DNA of 64,000 nucleotides from Torreya grandis (lineage: Eukaryota > Streptophyta > Pinopsida > Cupressales > Taxaceae). Shown here piece after piece: positions 25,183 through 36,215 of this stretch. The stretch spans positions 67,001 through 131,000 of the forward strand of contig JARHVA010000021.1 in the NCBI GenBank assembly GCA_037957365.1. The letters are read 5' to 3'. The translations under genes were made by a program, and so were the position numbers. The notes beneath the pieces were generated by a model. That model searched no databases and was not told where the DNA came from. It worked only from the letters and a program-made list of their open reading frames with translations. Each line of letters begins with the position of its first letter. Within the stretch, counting starts at the first letter, position 1.

Positions 25183-25310
25183 TTGACATCGACAAAAATA
25201 CCGACATCAATTACTTGGCTTAACCAAAGTCAGTTATTAGAATCAACATCTGTTAGATCTCGATTGGCCGTAACTAATGTCAGTGGTATTGATCAACGTC
25301 AGTCACTATG
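25183..25310 (+). repeat. GACGTCGG-type box cluster in the element A leader
   Basis: Several degenerate boxes in about 130 bp: ATTGACATCGACA, ACCGACATCAAT, AATGTCAGTG and GATCAACGTCAGTCAC. The last closely resembles boxes in the copia solo LTR. The ORF over this stretch is not supported as a gene. Confidence 0.6.
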
Positions 25311-27287
25311 TGTTTACAAAAACATAGACCTGAGACCTTTTTCAAAATTTGTTGTTTCAAACTCAAAAGAGATTCAAAGCTAAAGGACCAAGTTTAAAAT
25401 TTGCTCAAAACATGTTTAAATCACCTTTGCATGCTTAAAAATTGATTAAAAACTTTGTTTTGGTGTTTAACAAAGAATTTAGATCTTTTTGGTGAAGTTT
25501 TTTTTCAAATTTTATAACTAAGACCAAGGGGTCAAATGAACACCACCAAACTTTTCATTTGGGTTTAAAATTGAACACACTTGTCAATTTTTGTTTGAAA
25601 TAGTTGTTTAATTAGATTTTTGTTTTGCAAAAAGAGGAATGTTGTGTGTATGCTCTTCCATTTGTCCCCTATAGGGAACCCTTGGAATAAAAAGCACCAT
25701 TCTTAGTGCAAGTATCCTAGTCCAAAGCTTAAAAATAAATTCGTCTAAAGTACTCTCTAAAAACTCATCAAACTTTGGGTGATCTTTAAAATGACCCTAA
25801 AGTATTTCTACTTTCATGCTTTATTTGTTTATGTATGTTGGCTTGCGAGGGGGATTTCATCACCTCCCACAAGTTATTTAAGGAAGCTTTGACCTAAGGT
25901 TTCACTTCTTAGCATTGACTTCATTTATCTCCTTTAGAGTTACACACAGGACATATCTACATTTGGACATCACACTACACTGAGCGAACAATAGGATGTA
26001 GTGGTTATAAAAAAGACTAGACCTTTTTACAACTAGCCATTACCGCGGTCACCCAATTTAATGCTTGTCTTTGCATTATTTGATGTGAAAGTCATTGTGA
26101 AATTGATTCCCCTAGAATAATCAAAACCTTGTTAGTTTAGTAAACCTAATTTTTCCATACCTTGCTAGGATTTGGATAATTATACTTAGTGTATTTTGGT
26201 CATTATTTGCTTGGTATGTTTTGAGGCTAAAACTTGTTTGTTTGTTCATAAGCCATGTCAAAACAATGAATTTAAGTTGCAAAGGGTAGTGTTATGTTGC
26301 CCAAATCATGTCAAACCATTTACACATTTTAGCCTTTGAAACATCACATTGACCACATCATTAAAGCATGCTTACACCATTAGGCTACTCAATTTATTTC
26401 AAGACTAGTTTACCTTGTACCAAAAATCATTGTTTCAAACCATGTCATGTATATCATTTAGACCTTTGTATTGTGCCGTCATGTTGTCCAATTTTGTCTA
26501 GCCTGTTTAGTCAAATCCTAGTTTTCAACATTGAGTTTTCAATTAGCCTTATCAAGTTTGGATTTAAACATTGATTGATTTCTATTTAGGCCTCAATTCG
26601 TGGCTCTGATACATAGATCTTTCTCTTTTGGGTTGCATAACTTTGGTTAATTGATTACCCAAAAATGAAAACTATTGATGGTTTGTTTATTTAATGCCTA
26701 TCCTCATCATTATTTATGCCTTTATTTGGAATAACATAACTTTTTTCAAAGAGCCTTTTGACTTATGCCTTATGCCAAATGATCATGTTTATGTTTGATT
26801 CCATATAACAAGTCTATGTCAAAGTTGTTTGCAAACTTGTTAGATTAAATCAAATCACATCAGCCTTTATTTCAAGTCTAGCTTTTGACACTATTTGGGC
26901 AAAATTTCTAGCATGCCTATTTCTTTGAGCCTAGATTTTGACTCCACAATTGGATAAAAGACCTAGCAACTCAACTTTTTCCTTTCCTAGTTTAGACCTT
27001 GTTTGGAACATGTTGACCTAGACCTTTGACATATCATTTTTTATTCAGACACTTGACCTTTTGTGCATATGAAATTTGACATTAGGCATTTGATGTTAGG
27101 CTATTTTATGCCAAGTCTTAGCACAAATCATTTTGGAGATACAACTCCACTTTTAAACCATATTGAAGATATAGCTCCACCCATTCAATCAAGTTAGACC
27201 AAGTTTGAACCATTTGTCCTTTGGACATAGTTTTTTATATTTTGAAGAACTCTAAATCTTTTTGTTTTTCAAGTTTTAATCATTTAC
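25311..27287 (+). other. Element A leader, no gene seen
   Basis: About 2 kb between the box cluster and the long frame. Rich in repeated words such as catttagaccttt and aagcatgcttac, with no coding motif. GGCTCTGATACAT at about 26601 resembles a reversed Met primer site but lacks the terminal CCA. Confidence 0.5.
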
Positions 27288-29460
27288 ATGGATATGTCTC
27301 ACTACACTTATGGTAGATTCACTTACAATCTGACTTATGAAATAATGGCTGCACAAAATGACTTTTATGGATTTTATCAAGACCCCAATGATGTTAATAT
27401 GGTTTTTGAGATAGATTTATATCTAACTCATATTAATCATTCATGGGAACAAAGTCATGAAACAACTTATGATCCAACTCAAGACCTTGATTGGTATCAA
27501 GAGGCTTGTGAAGAATAATTTAAAGACTCAACTATAGATAATGTTGTTTGGGATATAGATCCATACCTTTTTATAATAATAAATACATGGAACCCAGTCA
27601 AGAACCAGCTTATGATCCAACTCATGATTGGGATGATATGGTTTATGAAGAAGACTTGGATGCTTTTGCTTATGTAAGTAATAAAGTTTCATGATGTCCT
27701 TTTTTAATTTGATCATCGACTACCCCTAACCCTTCTTTGGATTATATGAGATAACAAGATCCATAATATCTAAGGAATACCATTACCATTCCTAGACCTA
27801 GTCGTTTGGTTTGTGTGAGAAATCAAGCTCTACAATTCCCCTTCATCATTTCAAGACCTAGTCCTTTGGATTGTGTGAGAAATCATGTTCCACACCTCCC
27901 TATCATTACCATCTCAAGACCTCATCCTTTAGTTAATATGAGTAATCATGCTCCCCAATGCCCTACCATTATCCAACCATGATCCATTCATCATATAGTA
28001 CCAATCCCAACCGAACTTCAACTAATCCAATCATTCAAAAACCAAGCTATGTTCAGATCTGGTATTTTCCAACTCATTGGAAACCAAGGCCAAGAAAAAT
28101 AACTAATCCAAGATGTTTTTGTTGAATCAAACATTTGTGATGAGTTGACTTATGATAAATTGCCTATTGATCCTATACCAATTGTCAAGGAGTCTCACTC
28201 TGATGAACCAATATTTACTAAGTCACTTCTAAATGATTATAACTACCTTTGGGAAAATCATTACCTTGACCATATGGCTATTTTTAAAGAGCCTCCTATT
28301 GACAAGCCAGTCTATAAGTAGTTGTCTCTTGACCTTTTTTCCATCCTAGAGGAGTCTCACTTTGACAAACTAGTTTTTGTGGATCCCATCATGCCATTAC
28401 AGGTTGTTACTTATCCAATATCAAGCATTCAGCAAGACATCATTATAACAGGGTACCCATTAGAATCAAAATTTGAATCAACATCAGTTTCAACATCAAA
28501 TTCAGAGTCCCCTGAGTTAAAATCAGATTCAAATGAAGAATATGTTTACGATTGTTACAACATTGGTTATGCATGCCTTGAAGATCAATTTGAATACATT
28601 TGTGATCCTTCTATAATTTTTGAAGATGATTACTTCATCTTTAACACAAGTTATCCTATTATCTTCTATGAGGATTGTGCAACCTCTCTCCATTCCATTA
28701 CCATTCCACAAGCCATTACCTTCAACCAAAATGGACATATCATTAACATTCCATCTCCCACAAGTGTTAATTGGGACTGATACAATCATACTTTATTGAA
28801 TTGCATCCATGGTGACATAGTAATTTAAGAAGAGCAAGGAGGCTAAGACAACATTCATGTAGTAGAAGAACACTCTCATAGTGACACTTTTTTAGAAGCA
28901 CTAGAAGACAATCAAATTCAAAATTCAACATTCCTTAGTGAAACCTTCTCAAAGATGCTACATGACAATCAAGATAACTTCATTGATGAAAACCTCATTA
29001 AGGCACCAATAACTAAGCATAAAATTTCTTCACTACTTGATGAAGACAAAATCAAAGATCAAATCAAAAAAACTTCCTATCTATAGCCTAATAAGATGGT
29101 AGCTACTCTCAAGATCAAACAACATAAAAATATGATGATCTTATCAAGAGAACAAGTCTTCAGCCCCACCATAACCAAAGTTATGTTGAATCCATCATCA
29201 AAAACATTACGTGTGACTAAAAGTCTTGATTTTCATTTGTTTCCCCACCATTCCACATTACATTATCATCTACCATTCCATTTCATAGTCAAAGCTACCA
29301 TCCATTAGTTTTCCCTATTTACCATCCATGGTTGCACTTTCCTTTAAAGAGGCTATAAAAATAGCTTGTCTCGACATTTGAAGGAATCAGAATCAATGAC
29401 CAATGAAGGTCACAAAAGCATTCTCATCAAACAAATCTATAGGCCATTCTTGATAGAGTA
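27288..29460 (+). pseudogene. Unrecognised reading frame of element A (Tyr/acidic-rich), degraded
   Basis: I do not recognise this protein. It starts MDMSHYTYGRFTYNLTYEIM at 27288 and is open for 76 codons (Tyr-, Asp- and Glu-rich, with HETTYDPTQDLDWYQEACEE). A frameshift between 27518 and 27584 follows, after which one frame runs to about 29460. That frame contains EPAYDPTHDWDDMVYEEDLD; a short tandem repeat of the type ISRPxPLxxxxxNHxP (27780-27980); a long acidic Ser-rich part (28100-28780, interrupted by TAG at 28319); then ALEDNQIQNSTFLSETFSKM and a Lys-rich tail. Stops are few (near 28319, 28778, 28829, 28844, 29084 and 29306) for an AT-rich region this long, which argues that it was once coding. 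A gag-like structural role is possible, but no gag motif or zinc knuckle is visible. Confidence 0.6.
27780..27980 (+). repeat. Degenerate tandem repeat inside the element A frame
   Basis: Three units of about 65-70 bp, each with caagacctagtcctttgg-like and tgtgagaaatca-like blocks. They encode PRPSRLVCVRNQ, SRPSPLDCVRNHVPHLP and SRPHPLVNMSNHAPQCP in one frame. Confidence 0.75.
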
Positions 29461-31461
29461 GTTATTTTGACAAGGTGTGGGCTAGCAATTGACATGATCA
29501 AGTATTTTATTTGTATCATTTGTTAATTAGGACATGCATCTCCCCATTAGTAGGAACAATAGAATCAAAAACCACACACAAGCCAAAAACATGTACCATG
29601 CCATTGCCATTGTTACATATCCATTTTCCATTATCGAAGTACCTAGCCATTCACCCCATCACTTAGGGGAAATCCTCTTACCATTTTATCCAATCTACCA
29701 AAAACCATCATTATCCTTAGCAAGACCATACCATCCTATCATTCCATTCCTATTTAGACCAAAGCCTATTTTTAGTCATCCTACCCAATCTTATTTTGAT
29801 CTTGGTTCCTTTGGTTCTTCGTGTACTTTTTGTGAGAAGATTTCGATCAAGTTTCAACAATCAATCCAATCCATGTTTCAATGATAGTCTATGAAAGTAG
29901 TATGATAGTTGATCTGGAAAGATATATTTCATCCTATCAAGTTTTTTTATGTGAGCCTAATTATAATAGCCTATGGGAAAATTAGTGTTTCACCAGTCTT
30001 GATACTAATTATAATCACCTATGGAAAAATTAGTATCATTGATCTATATCATTATATCCTCGTTATAATCACCTATGGGCAAACTAGGGGCAAAACTTGT
30101 TTATCATGCATTATCACATAACCTTGCCATTTCTATTTTCATTTGATTGGCCATTTATCAGATTTGAGAACTTGTTGGGACCTAGTTGGTTTTTACACAC
30201 CTTTTATGTGGATGGAATTACTATGACTTAAAGTCATTTCAGGACTATGTGGGTCATGCTCAACTCATGTTGAGGTCACCTCAGTCCCCCTTTCCATACG
30301 CTTTCACCATTTTGTAAGCAGGTATCTTGTCATTCTTTAATGAGTTAAGATACCTCAAAATTCCAAAAACATTCATAATATTTCAAAATCTAAAAACATT
30401 TGTCCTATCTAAGCCTAGTCAATTATCCTCAATCCACCTTACTAGGGCATTATCATTGTTAGGATGCTTTCTTTTGTTTTTGTTTTTAGCCTTTCCATTT
30501 ATTTATTTATTTATTTTAGGTTGTTTGTTTATTTGTTTATTTGTTTATTTATTCACTCGCCTGTTTGTTTGTTTTCAACACTATTGCCTTGAATTGGTCT
30601 ATATGTGTTTATTGGGTGATTCCTTACACACATTATTCTTGAGTATATCCATATTCATATGTCAATATTATCATCATGGTTTTTATCATTGGTGTATTAT
30701 TTTTGAGTGTTTATTTGATCAGGACTTAGTCCTTATGCATATTTTGGCCAAGTCTTCATGGTGTTCTATCATGAAGCCTACCATCACATTCTACAAAAAA
30801 AAATTAGCTTCACAAAGGTCTACAATCAATGGAGCCACACAATTTTCTCCTTGGCACCTTGGCAAATCCTTTCATCCCACCCTTGATCAATATAACTCAT
30901 TTGACCATTCTAGTTGTATCATTGCTAATCAGGACAAGCATCTCCTCATTAGTAGGTATAATTGAATCATTCTATTGATCAGTCTCATTCTTATATCCAT
31001 CTCTTTCATCATTTTGTGCCCACTCATCTTTAATCTATATTATATGTTATATCCTTGAGTTATGCTAGTTAATTAGCCCTAACTGGGGCACCATCATCTT
31101 TAGCCAATTTACATCCTTGTAATGATTATAAATGGCTAAGGGCAAATCATTATTTTGACTTTTCTTCCTGATTATAACCACCTTTAGGAAAATTAGCATC
31201 CTTTTTACATCAATACATGCAAGCATTTTCTTATTTAGATTAATCTCAACCATGGATTAATTACACCTTTCTTCTTATTTCTTTTCAAAGTACTGCCCAT
31301 CAACAAAATGTGACAACCACTCCCTCAAGGGGGCATCATCATAGGCTTCCCAAAATCATTTAGATATTTTTTCTTTAATCATCATATTCTTCTTGGCATA
31401 CATGACATTTTAATTCTTTGAGAAGATGTTATTGTGCTTGTAGCTTACAACTCCTTCCCAA
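29461..31461 (+). other. Element A 3' untranslated region with dispersed short repeats
   Basis: No gene supported. It holds a repeated 27-base word (attataatcacctatgggaa followed by aattag) at about 29959, 30005, 30062 and, weaker, 31118 and 31170; a 45-bp dispersed pair (about 29522 and 30922, sharing catctcc...cattagtagg); and a TTTATTTATTTG simple repeat at 30495-30560. The 212-codon ORF at 30327 reads through that simple repeat and is not convincing. Confidence 0.65.
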
Positions 31462-31473
31462 ATAGGGGCAAAC
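31462..31473 (+). other. Element A polypurine tract
   Basis: ATAGGGGCAAAC immediately before TGTAGACACC of the 3' LTR. Confidence 0.75.
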
Positions 31474-32674
31474 TGTAGACACCTAAAACTGGCCACCGAT
31501 AACCTCCAACCAGGATTTTGGCCAATTTCCACTTAAAACACACAATTTGGCATAAAAACACTAAAACACACTAAATGAGGTGAAACTAACATATTTAAGT
31601 GCCGATTTTGGCTAGGGTATCACTAAATGGGGTAATATAATTTATGGGCTAGCTAACTTTAATCAATTCATTTCATGTCAAAATGCCAATTTTACACCCA
31701 CATGCTCTTGACTGCTCTTTCTTATCAAATATTCTACACAAGATGCGTGCTTTTGTTATTTTTTTTGGTAATACTCTAAATGGGAATATGGTTCTAACAC
31801 ATTTGATATCACCTTTCAATTCCAATCAAGTCAAATTTAGGACCAATAATAAGGCATTCTGATCAATTTGAGTAATTTGTGCACAAAGTGCTCAATCATG
31901 CTTAAGAGATAATTAACCCAAATCAAGGCCTAATCAAAAATTCCATGGAAAATTGTTGAATACTTATTTGTGGAAATTAATATAGAATATCTACATCATC
32001 AAGTGACCTCATTTTTTAGGAAGACATCCCTAGGCCATAAATGCTACAAATATCAGGATTCATGCCTCCATGCCTCATCAATGCCTTCCATGATGCCCTC
32101 CATGCCTCTTAATTTTCCATTATTCTAATGCCATGATGAAGATAATTAAAAAATTAATTCCAAAAATTTAATTAATCCTCAACCACACATCTCAATATTG
32201 AGATAGATGGTTGAGGTTGATTTTGATCAAATCCAAAAATCTATAAATATGAGGCCTCACAACATCATTTAAAAAATATTTTTTGATGTAAAGTTATAAT
32301 GCCAAATTGCTTCCAAAATCTTCAAGCAATTAGTGGTACCATGCCAAATTGATTCCAAGCCAAGCCAAGCCACAAGCCAAAGGTGCGAAGGATAAGAGGA
32401 GATAACCAAGCCTCCTTTGATGAATACTTCATGAGCACAAGCTGATCAAGCCACCACTACAAAGGCATTTGGAGCATCCAAGGAAGGTGAAATAATTATT
32501 GTATTTAATTCCTTGCTTTTTAGTTGTGTTTGTCATTTGTGTTTATTGACTAAGCTCTCCCTAGTGTCTAGGCCTAGAGATGTTATGATATTAGTGTGTT
32601 TCTTTCATTTTGTTTTTATTTTGGAACTAACACCATACTAATCATCCTCTCTTGAGTCTAATTCCTAGATCACA
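31474..32674 (+). repeat. Element A 3' LTR
   Basis: TGTAGACACCTAAAAC to TAGATCACA; pairs along its length with 23839-25030. Confidence 0.92.
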
Positions 32675-32932
32675 AACACAATCAAATCCTTGTGTATTGT
32701 GGTCACCCTATCAACAAGTTAAAATCCATGTTTTTAAGAGTTAAAAATAGATCACACTTGGGATAGATAAATGATTAGTATAATAATGCATTCTGATATG
32801 AGTAAAGGAAACCATAAGATCATGTATGGAATATATGGAGAGATAAGTCTTTACGAAGACAAATAAGACATTTTCAAAAAGTGTATCAAGAATGCAGATA
32901 AAGGAGAGAAAGGTTGTGTAGCCTCTGCATCA
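32675..32932 (+). repeat. Element D 3' LTR, right part
   Basis: Resumes after element A with the second AACAC (32675-32679) and matches about 21005-21269, including tgtggtcacc and the ending catca. Confidence 0.85.
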
Positions 32933-32937
32933 TTTAA

Positions 32938-34157
32938 CTACATATTTCAAATATTCAACCAATTATATGTAATTTCATCCAAGGAAAGTTATATTTCAAA
33001 TAAATAATTAGGATTTATACCCTGGATTTATAGTCACAAAAGATACCACTATGTGTAAATTCATTAAGTAATTCAAACTATCAATACAAAGGTTTTGTCT
33101 TACCATCTAATGCATATAAGTAATTTTCCAAGCATCAGAACTATCAGGTATACAATATAATACTAGTGAATCCTACATAAATTCCCATACATCAGAGGCT
33201 TTATTAAACACTCATAAGGTATAAAATATGTAAGAAACAATATTTAAGTATCTATTCTGATATAAATACAACTAAATCACATATCATTCAAGTGAGTAAA
33301 TAAAACAAAGTATGAACATTCCTTTACAAAATAAAACCCATGTTGGAAAGTTCAAAATCACACACAACTTAGTTTAACCTAGATCATGGCATTCAAAAAC
33401 AACATATATTTATATACATTTCACCCTAGGATTTAGTAAGGAACAAAACAACAGTTGTTTCATACAAATCAGCCATATTTCCTACAAGAATAAAATAAAA
33501 ATAGAACTTCTATCTAGATCAATAACAACATTCATGCATGATTTTTTAAGAGATCTTCCACACCTCCAAACTTCTATTTCCTTGCATCATTCATTCTAAT
33601 TGATATGCTTCAACCAAATATTCAACTCTCCATTAACTCTCATGCATGGTGCTATTTTTGAAGAATAAAGGTCTTTCTTCCTTAGGTATCTTCTTCCACT
33701 AGTACTTTCTCCTCTAAAAAATCTATCTAAAAAAAATTTCCATTCCTTCTTCCTCCAATGTTTTCCCTCATGCATTTATAACTCCACTTTCTCTCCCATC
33801 TCAAAAATGGTGCCATAATTTTATATGGATGAATGGTGACGAATAGTGATAGTTTTGTCATTTTATCCCACTTAATCTCCTCACATGTGCCTAAAGTAAA
33901 AAATAAAATCATCTTTATAAAAATATTTTCTTCCCATATGCCTCCAAGAATAGTGAGAATTTTGTCTTTGTCTCCCACTTACTCTTCTCACATGTGCCTC
34001 CAAAATTTTTTGTCCCGCTTGAACCCATGTGCACAAAAGTGAAATATTTCACATAACATGGGTGGAGTACAAGATAGGTGGACACCAACATGTTGAACCT
34101 ATGTGCCAAAGTTAAAAGGGATAATCCAACTTTTGAAATTTTAACTTAACTTCATAA
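32938..34157. other. Anonymous AT-rich DNA
   Basis: Continuation of 16421-19383 beyond element D. Short ORFs overlap on both strands without motifs. Nothing assignable. Confidence 0.55.
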
Positions 34158-35319
34158 TGTAACCTCCAAAAATGTGTCACCCTTGGCCCACATGAGAAAA
34201 TATGACAAGATTCACATTACATGGCTATAGTGAAACATGTGGGTAACAATAAAACAAAATAAATACAATTTTGTAACTTAGATTAGGGTTTAATTTATTC
34301 CCATGGTCCAATCCCATGTAAAAATTATTAATTTAGAATTCATGAGAAGGAAATATTAAAAAGGAGACAACAATATGATGATAAAAGGCATAATTGACCC
34401 TTGAGTCAATGATGGACTTTGATCCAAATCATCTAGCAAGGTGACTAAATGTAATAAAGGTGTTCCAAACATGAGCTCAAAGGAACATTGTGATTACTAG
34501 AATGTTAAAACCGAGGGTCCAAATTAATTATAGGGTTACTGTAATATTTTCCATGATGGTGAAATTTTCCACCATGGTTAAACCCATGTCATCATACATG
34601 ATAGTACAATGTGAGTGGTTATATATTGCTTATAAACCTCTAACATAAACATGGTTGAATAAACAAGAGATTAAATGCAAAATTTGTTCCCGCCATTGAC
34701 GGCCATACATTATTACTATGAACATCTCATCTAGTCAAAACTGATAATTCAAACATAGTTTAAGGTGAAACAATATAATACATAGGTCCAATAAATGTTA
34801 AGTTGATAATAATATTTACTGAATGATCACAACCTATAATCAATAACTCACATATAAAGCATAGATTAAAACCATACACAAAACTAAAACCACACCAATA
34901 AACTAATCATACATGCTATTATCATTAAAAGATGAAAGCTCAATATTTAAAGACACCCAAATATAAATTATCTAAATTTTGATACTAATCAAGCCTACAA
35001 AAAATATTAACAATCATGCTATGCATGATAACATTCAAAGATAATGAATCAATAAACCAACATAGTCCAAATATACTCAAGGTCCAAGAAAGACTTAGTT
35101 TACTGATCCCTTATTTAGATTCCAATGATTAGTTTACCAATCCCTTAATCAGATTCCAATGAAATGTGATCAATAAAGACACAATTGACATTCATCAATG
35201 ATAACCTAAATAACAAACTATACATTATATATTAATCATAATAAAACTTACTAGATGTCAACATCATCACCTAAACAATTAGCTTGTGCAAAACAATACA
35301 ACTAATATTAGTTATTACA
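34158..35319 (-). repeat. Probable antisense LTR (3' LTR of a - strand element)
   Basis: On the - strand it would start TGTAATAACTAATATTAG and end GGAGGTTACA, termini typical of Ty3/gypsy LTRs (the chromovirus here ends ATGTTACA). Directly beyond its start lies an unusually G-rich polypurine tract (as C's on the + strand). No partner LTR was found to the right, so the length of 1162 bp is inferred from termini only. Confidence 0.38.
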
Positions 35320-35342
35320 TTCCCCCCCCCCCACCCCCCCCA
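35320..35342 (-). other. G-rich polypurine tract (C-run on the + strand)
   Basis: Two T's, then eleven C's, an A, and eight C's on the + strand; on the - strand GTGGGGGGGG, T, GGGGGGGGGGG, AA, abutting TGTAATAAC. Position and composition fit a polypurine tract. The C-run is otherwise a simple repeat. Confidence 0.45.
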
Positions 35343-35935
35343 CTTATAAAATAATCATCCTTGATTCATAACCCAACACCATGGGTAAACGAGGATTTTA
35401 ATATAAGTATACCTAGCCGCCACTAGACAAACACAAAACTAGGAACATAAATTACAAACCATCTCTCCTCAACTGATCAACAAATTAATAAAACAAAATA
35501 CTATTATCAAAATTTTGAAAATACTTTTGCATAGAGCACTACATTCTATATGATAATATATACAAGTCCATGCCATCTTATGGTGAAATTACACTATGTT
35601 ATGATAAGTGTTGATTTAAATTCCATCCCATGACAATAACATACTGAGCAAATTGACCAATACTAATAATCACTATCTATCACAACCAACTGATGTCATA
35701 GAATGCTAATGTCAATACCTCTGAAAGATCAACTATATATGTATCAATATTTTGTAAGATCATAAAAAACAAACTAGGTGTCATCCCATGGTGAACATAT
35801 AATTTGAATAATAAGTACCAAATCATGGAAGAACCACATAGAATAATACCAAGCAATGTTGAGTAACAACATCAACTATTATCTTAATATAATAATATCA
35901 ATGTTTAAATAATCAAAGAATCATTGTACTATTAA
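35343..35935. other. Anonymous DNA next to the C-run
   Basis: No coding motif in either direction. It could be the 3' internal part of the - strand element, but nothing confirms this. Confidence 0.4.
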
Positions 35936-36215
35936 ATCCTTAGTTATCCCACACATCATACCCTTCTTAAACCTCCAAAACATCAAAACCTCTTTAAACC
36001 TACTAAGCAAATCCTCCTTAAAGCTCACAAATAGAAAATCCTCCTTAGACCCCCCAAACATCAAATCCTCCTTAGACCTCCCAAACAACAAATCCTCCTT
36101 AGACCTCCCAAACAACAAATCCTCATTATACCTCCCAATAATTTCTATGGGCTTATATCCAAATCATGCATATAAGGACAAAACCTCCTTAGACCTCCCA
36201 AATAATTTTACTTAG
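35936..36215 (+). repeat. Minisatellite, unit about 28 bp
   Basis: About eight units of aaatcctccttagacctccc plus aaacaac, most regular at 36020-36125 and decaying to both sides; isolated relatives lie at about 36187 and 36591. On the - strand the best units read LLFGRSKED in tandem, which gives a misleading ORF at 35921-36118. Confidence 0.85.

Larger units (their letters stand above)
23839..32674 (+). mobile_element. Element A: LTR element with an unrecognised long reading frame, 8836 bp
   Basis: LTRs 23839-25030 and 31474-32674, a perfect AACAC target duplication, TGTAGACACC at the start and GATCACA at the end of each LTR, and a polypurine tract AGGGGCAAAC before the 3' LTR. The 6.4 kb core contains no recognisable RT, RNase H, integrase or protease on either strand. 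It does contain one degraded frame of more than 700 codons (27288-29460) that I cannot identify. It inserted into the 3' LTR of D, so it is younger than D. Confidence 0.9.
19389..32932 (+). mobile_element. Element D: LTR element with large LTRs and a 968-bp core
   Basis: 5' LTR 19389-21269, primer site at 21273, core to 22237, 3' LTR from 22238, interrupted by element A and ending at 32932. Flanks TTCAA (19384-19388) and TTTAA (32933-32937) match at 4 of 5 positions. The core has no gag, protease, RT or integrase motif, so D would have needed enzymes from another element. LTRs longer than the core fit the large LTR, non-autonomous class (established knowledge). Confidence 0.85.

Noticed and set aside
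26595..26620. Reversed Met primer site (GGCTCTGATACAT)
   Set aside because: Lacks the terminal CCA, has no LTR end beside it, and sits in the middle of element A.
29096..29308. Separate small gene
   Set aside because: It is in the same frame as the longer unidentified frame of element A (28100-29460) and is best read as part of it.
30327..30965. 212-codon ORF, hydrophobic, looks like a membrane protein
   Set aside because: The hydrophobic part is a TTTATTTATTTG simple repeat read as Phe/Leu/Ile/Tyr. It lies in a repeat-rich untranslated region of element A and has no motif.
35921..36118. - strand ORF with LLFGRSKED repeats as a real gene
   Set aside because: It is the 28-bp minisatellite; unit lengths vary and break the register outside the centre.
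35936..36215. CRISPR-like array
   Set aside because: Units are contiguous with no unique spacers, and the context is a plant genome.
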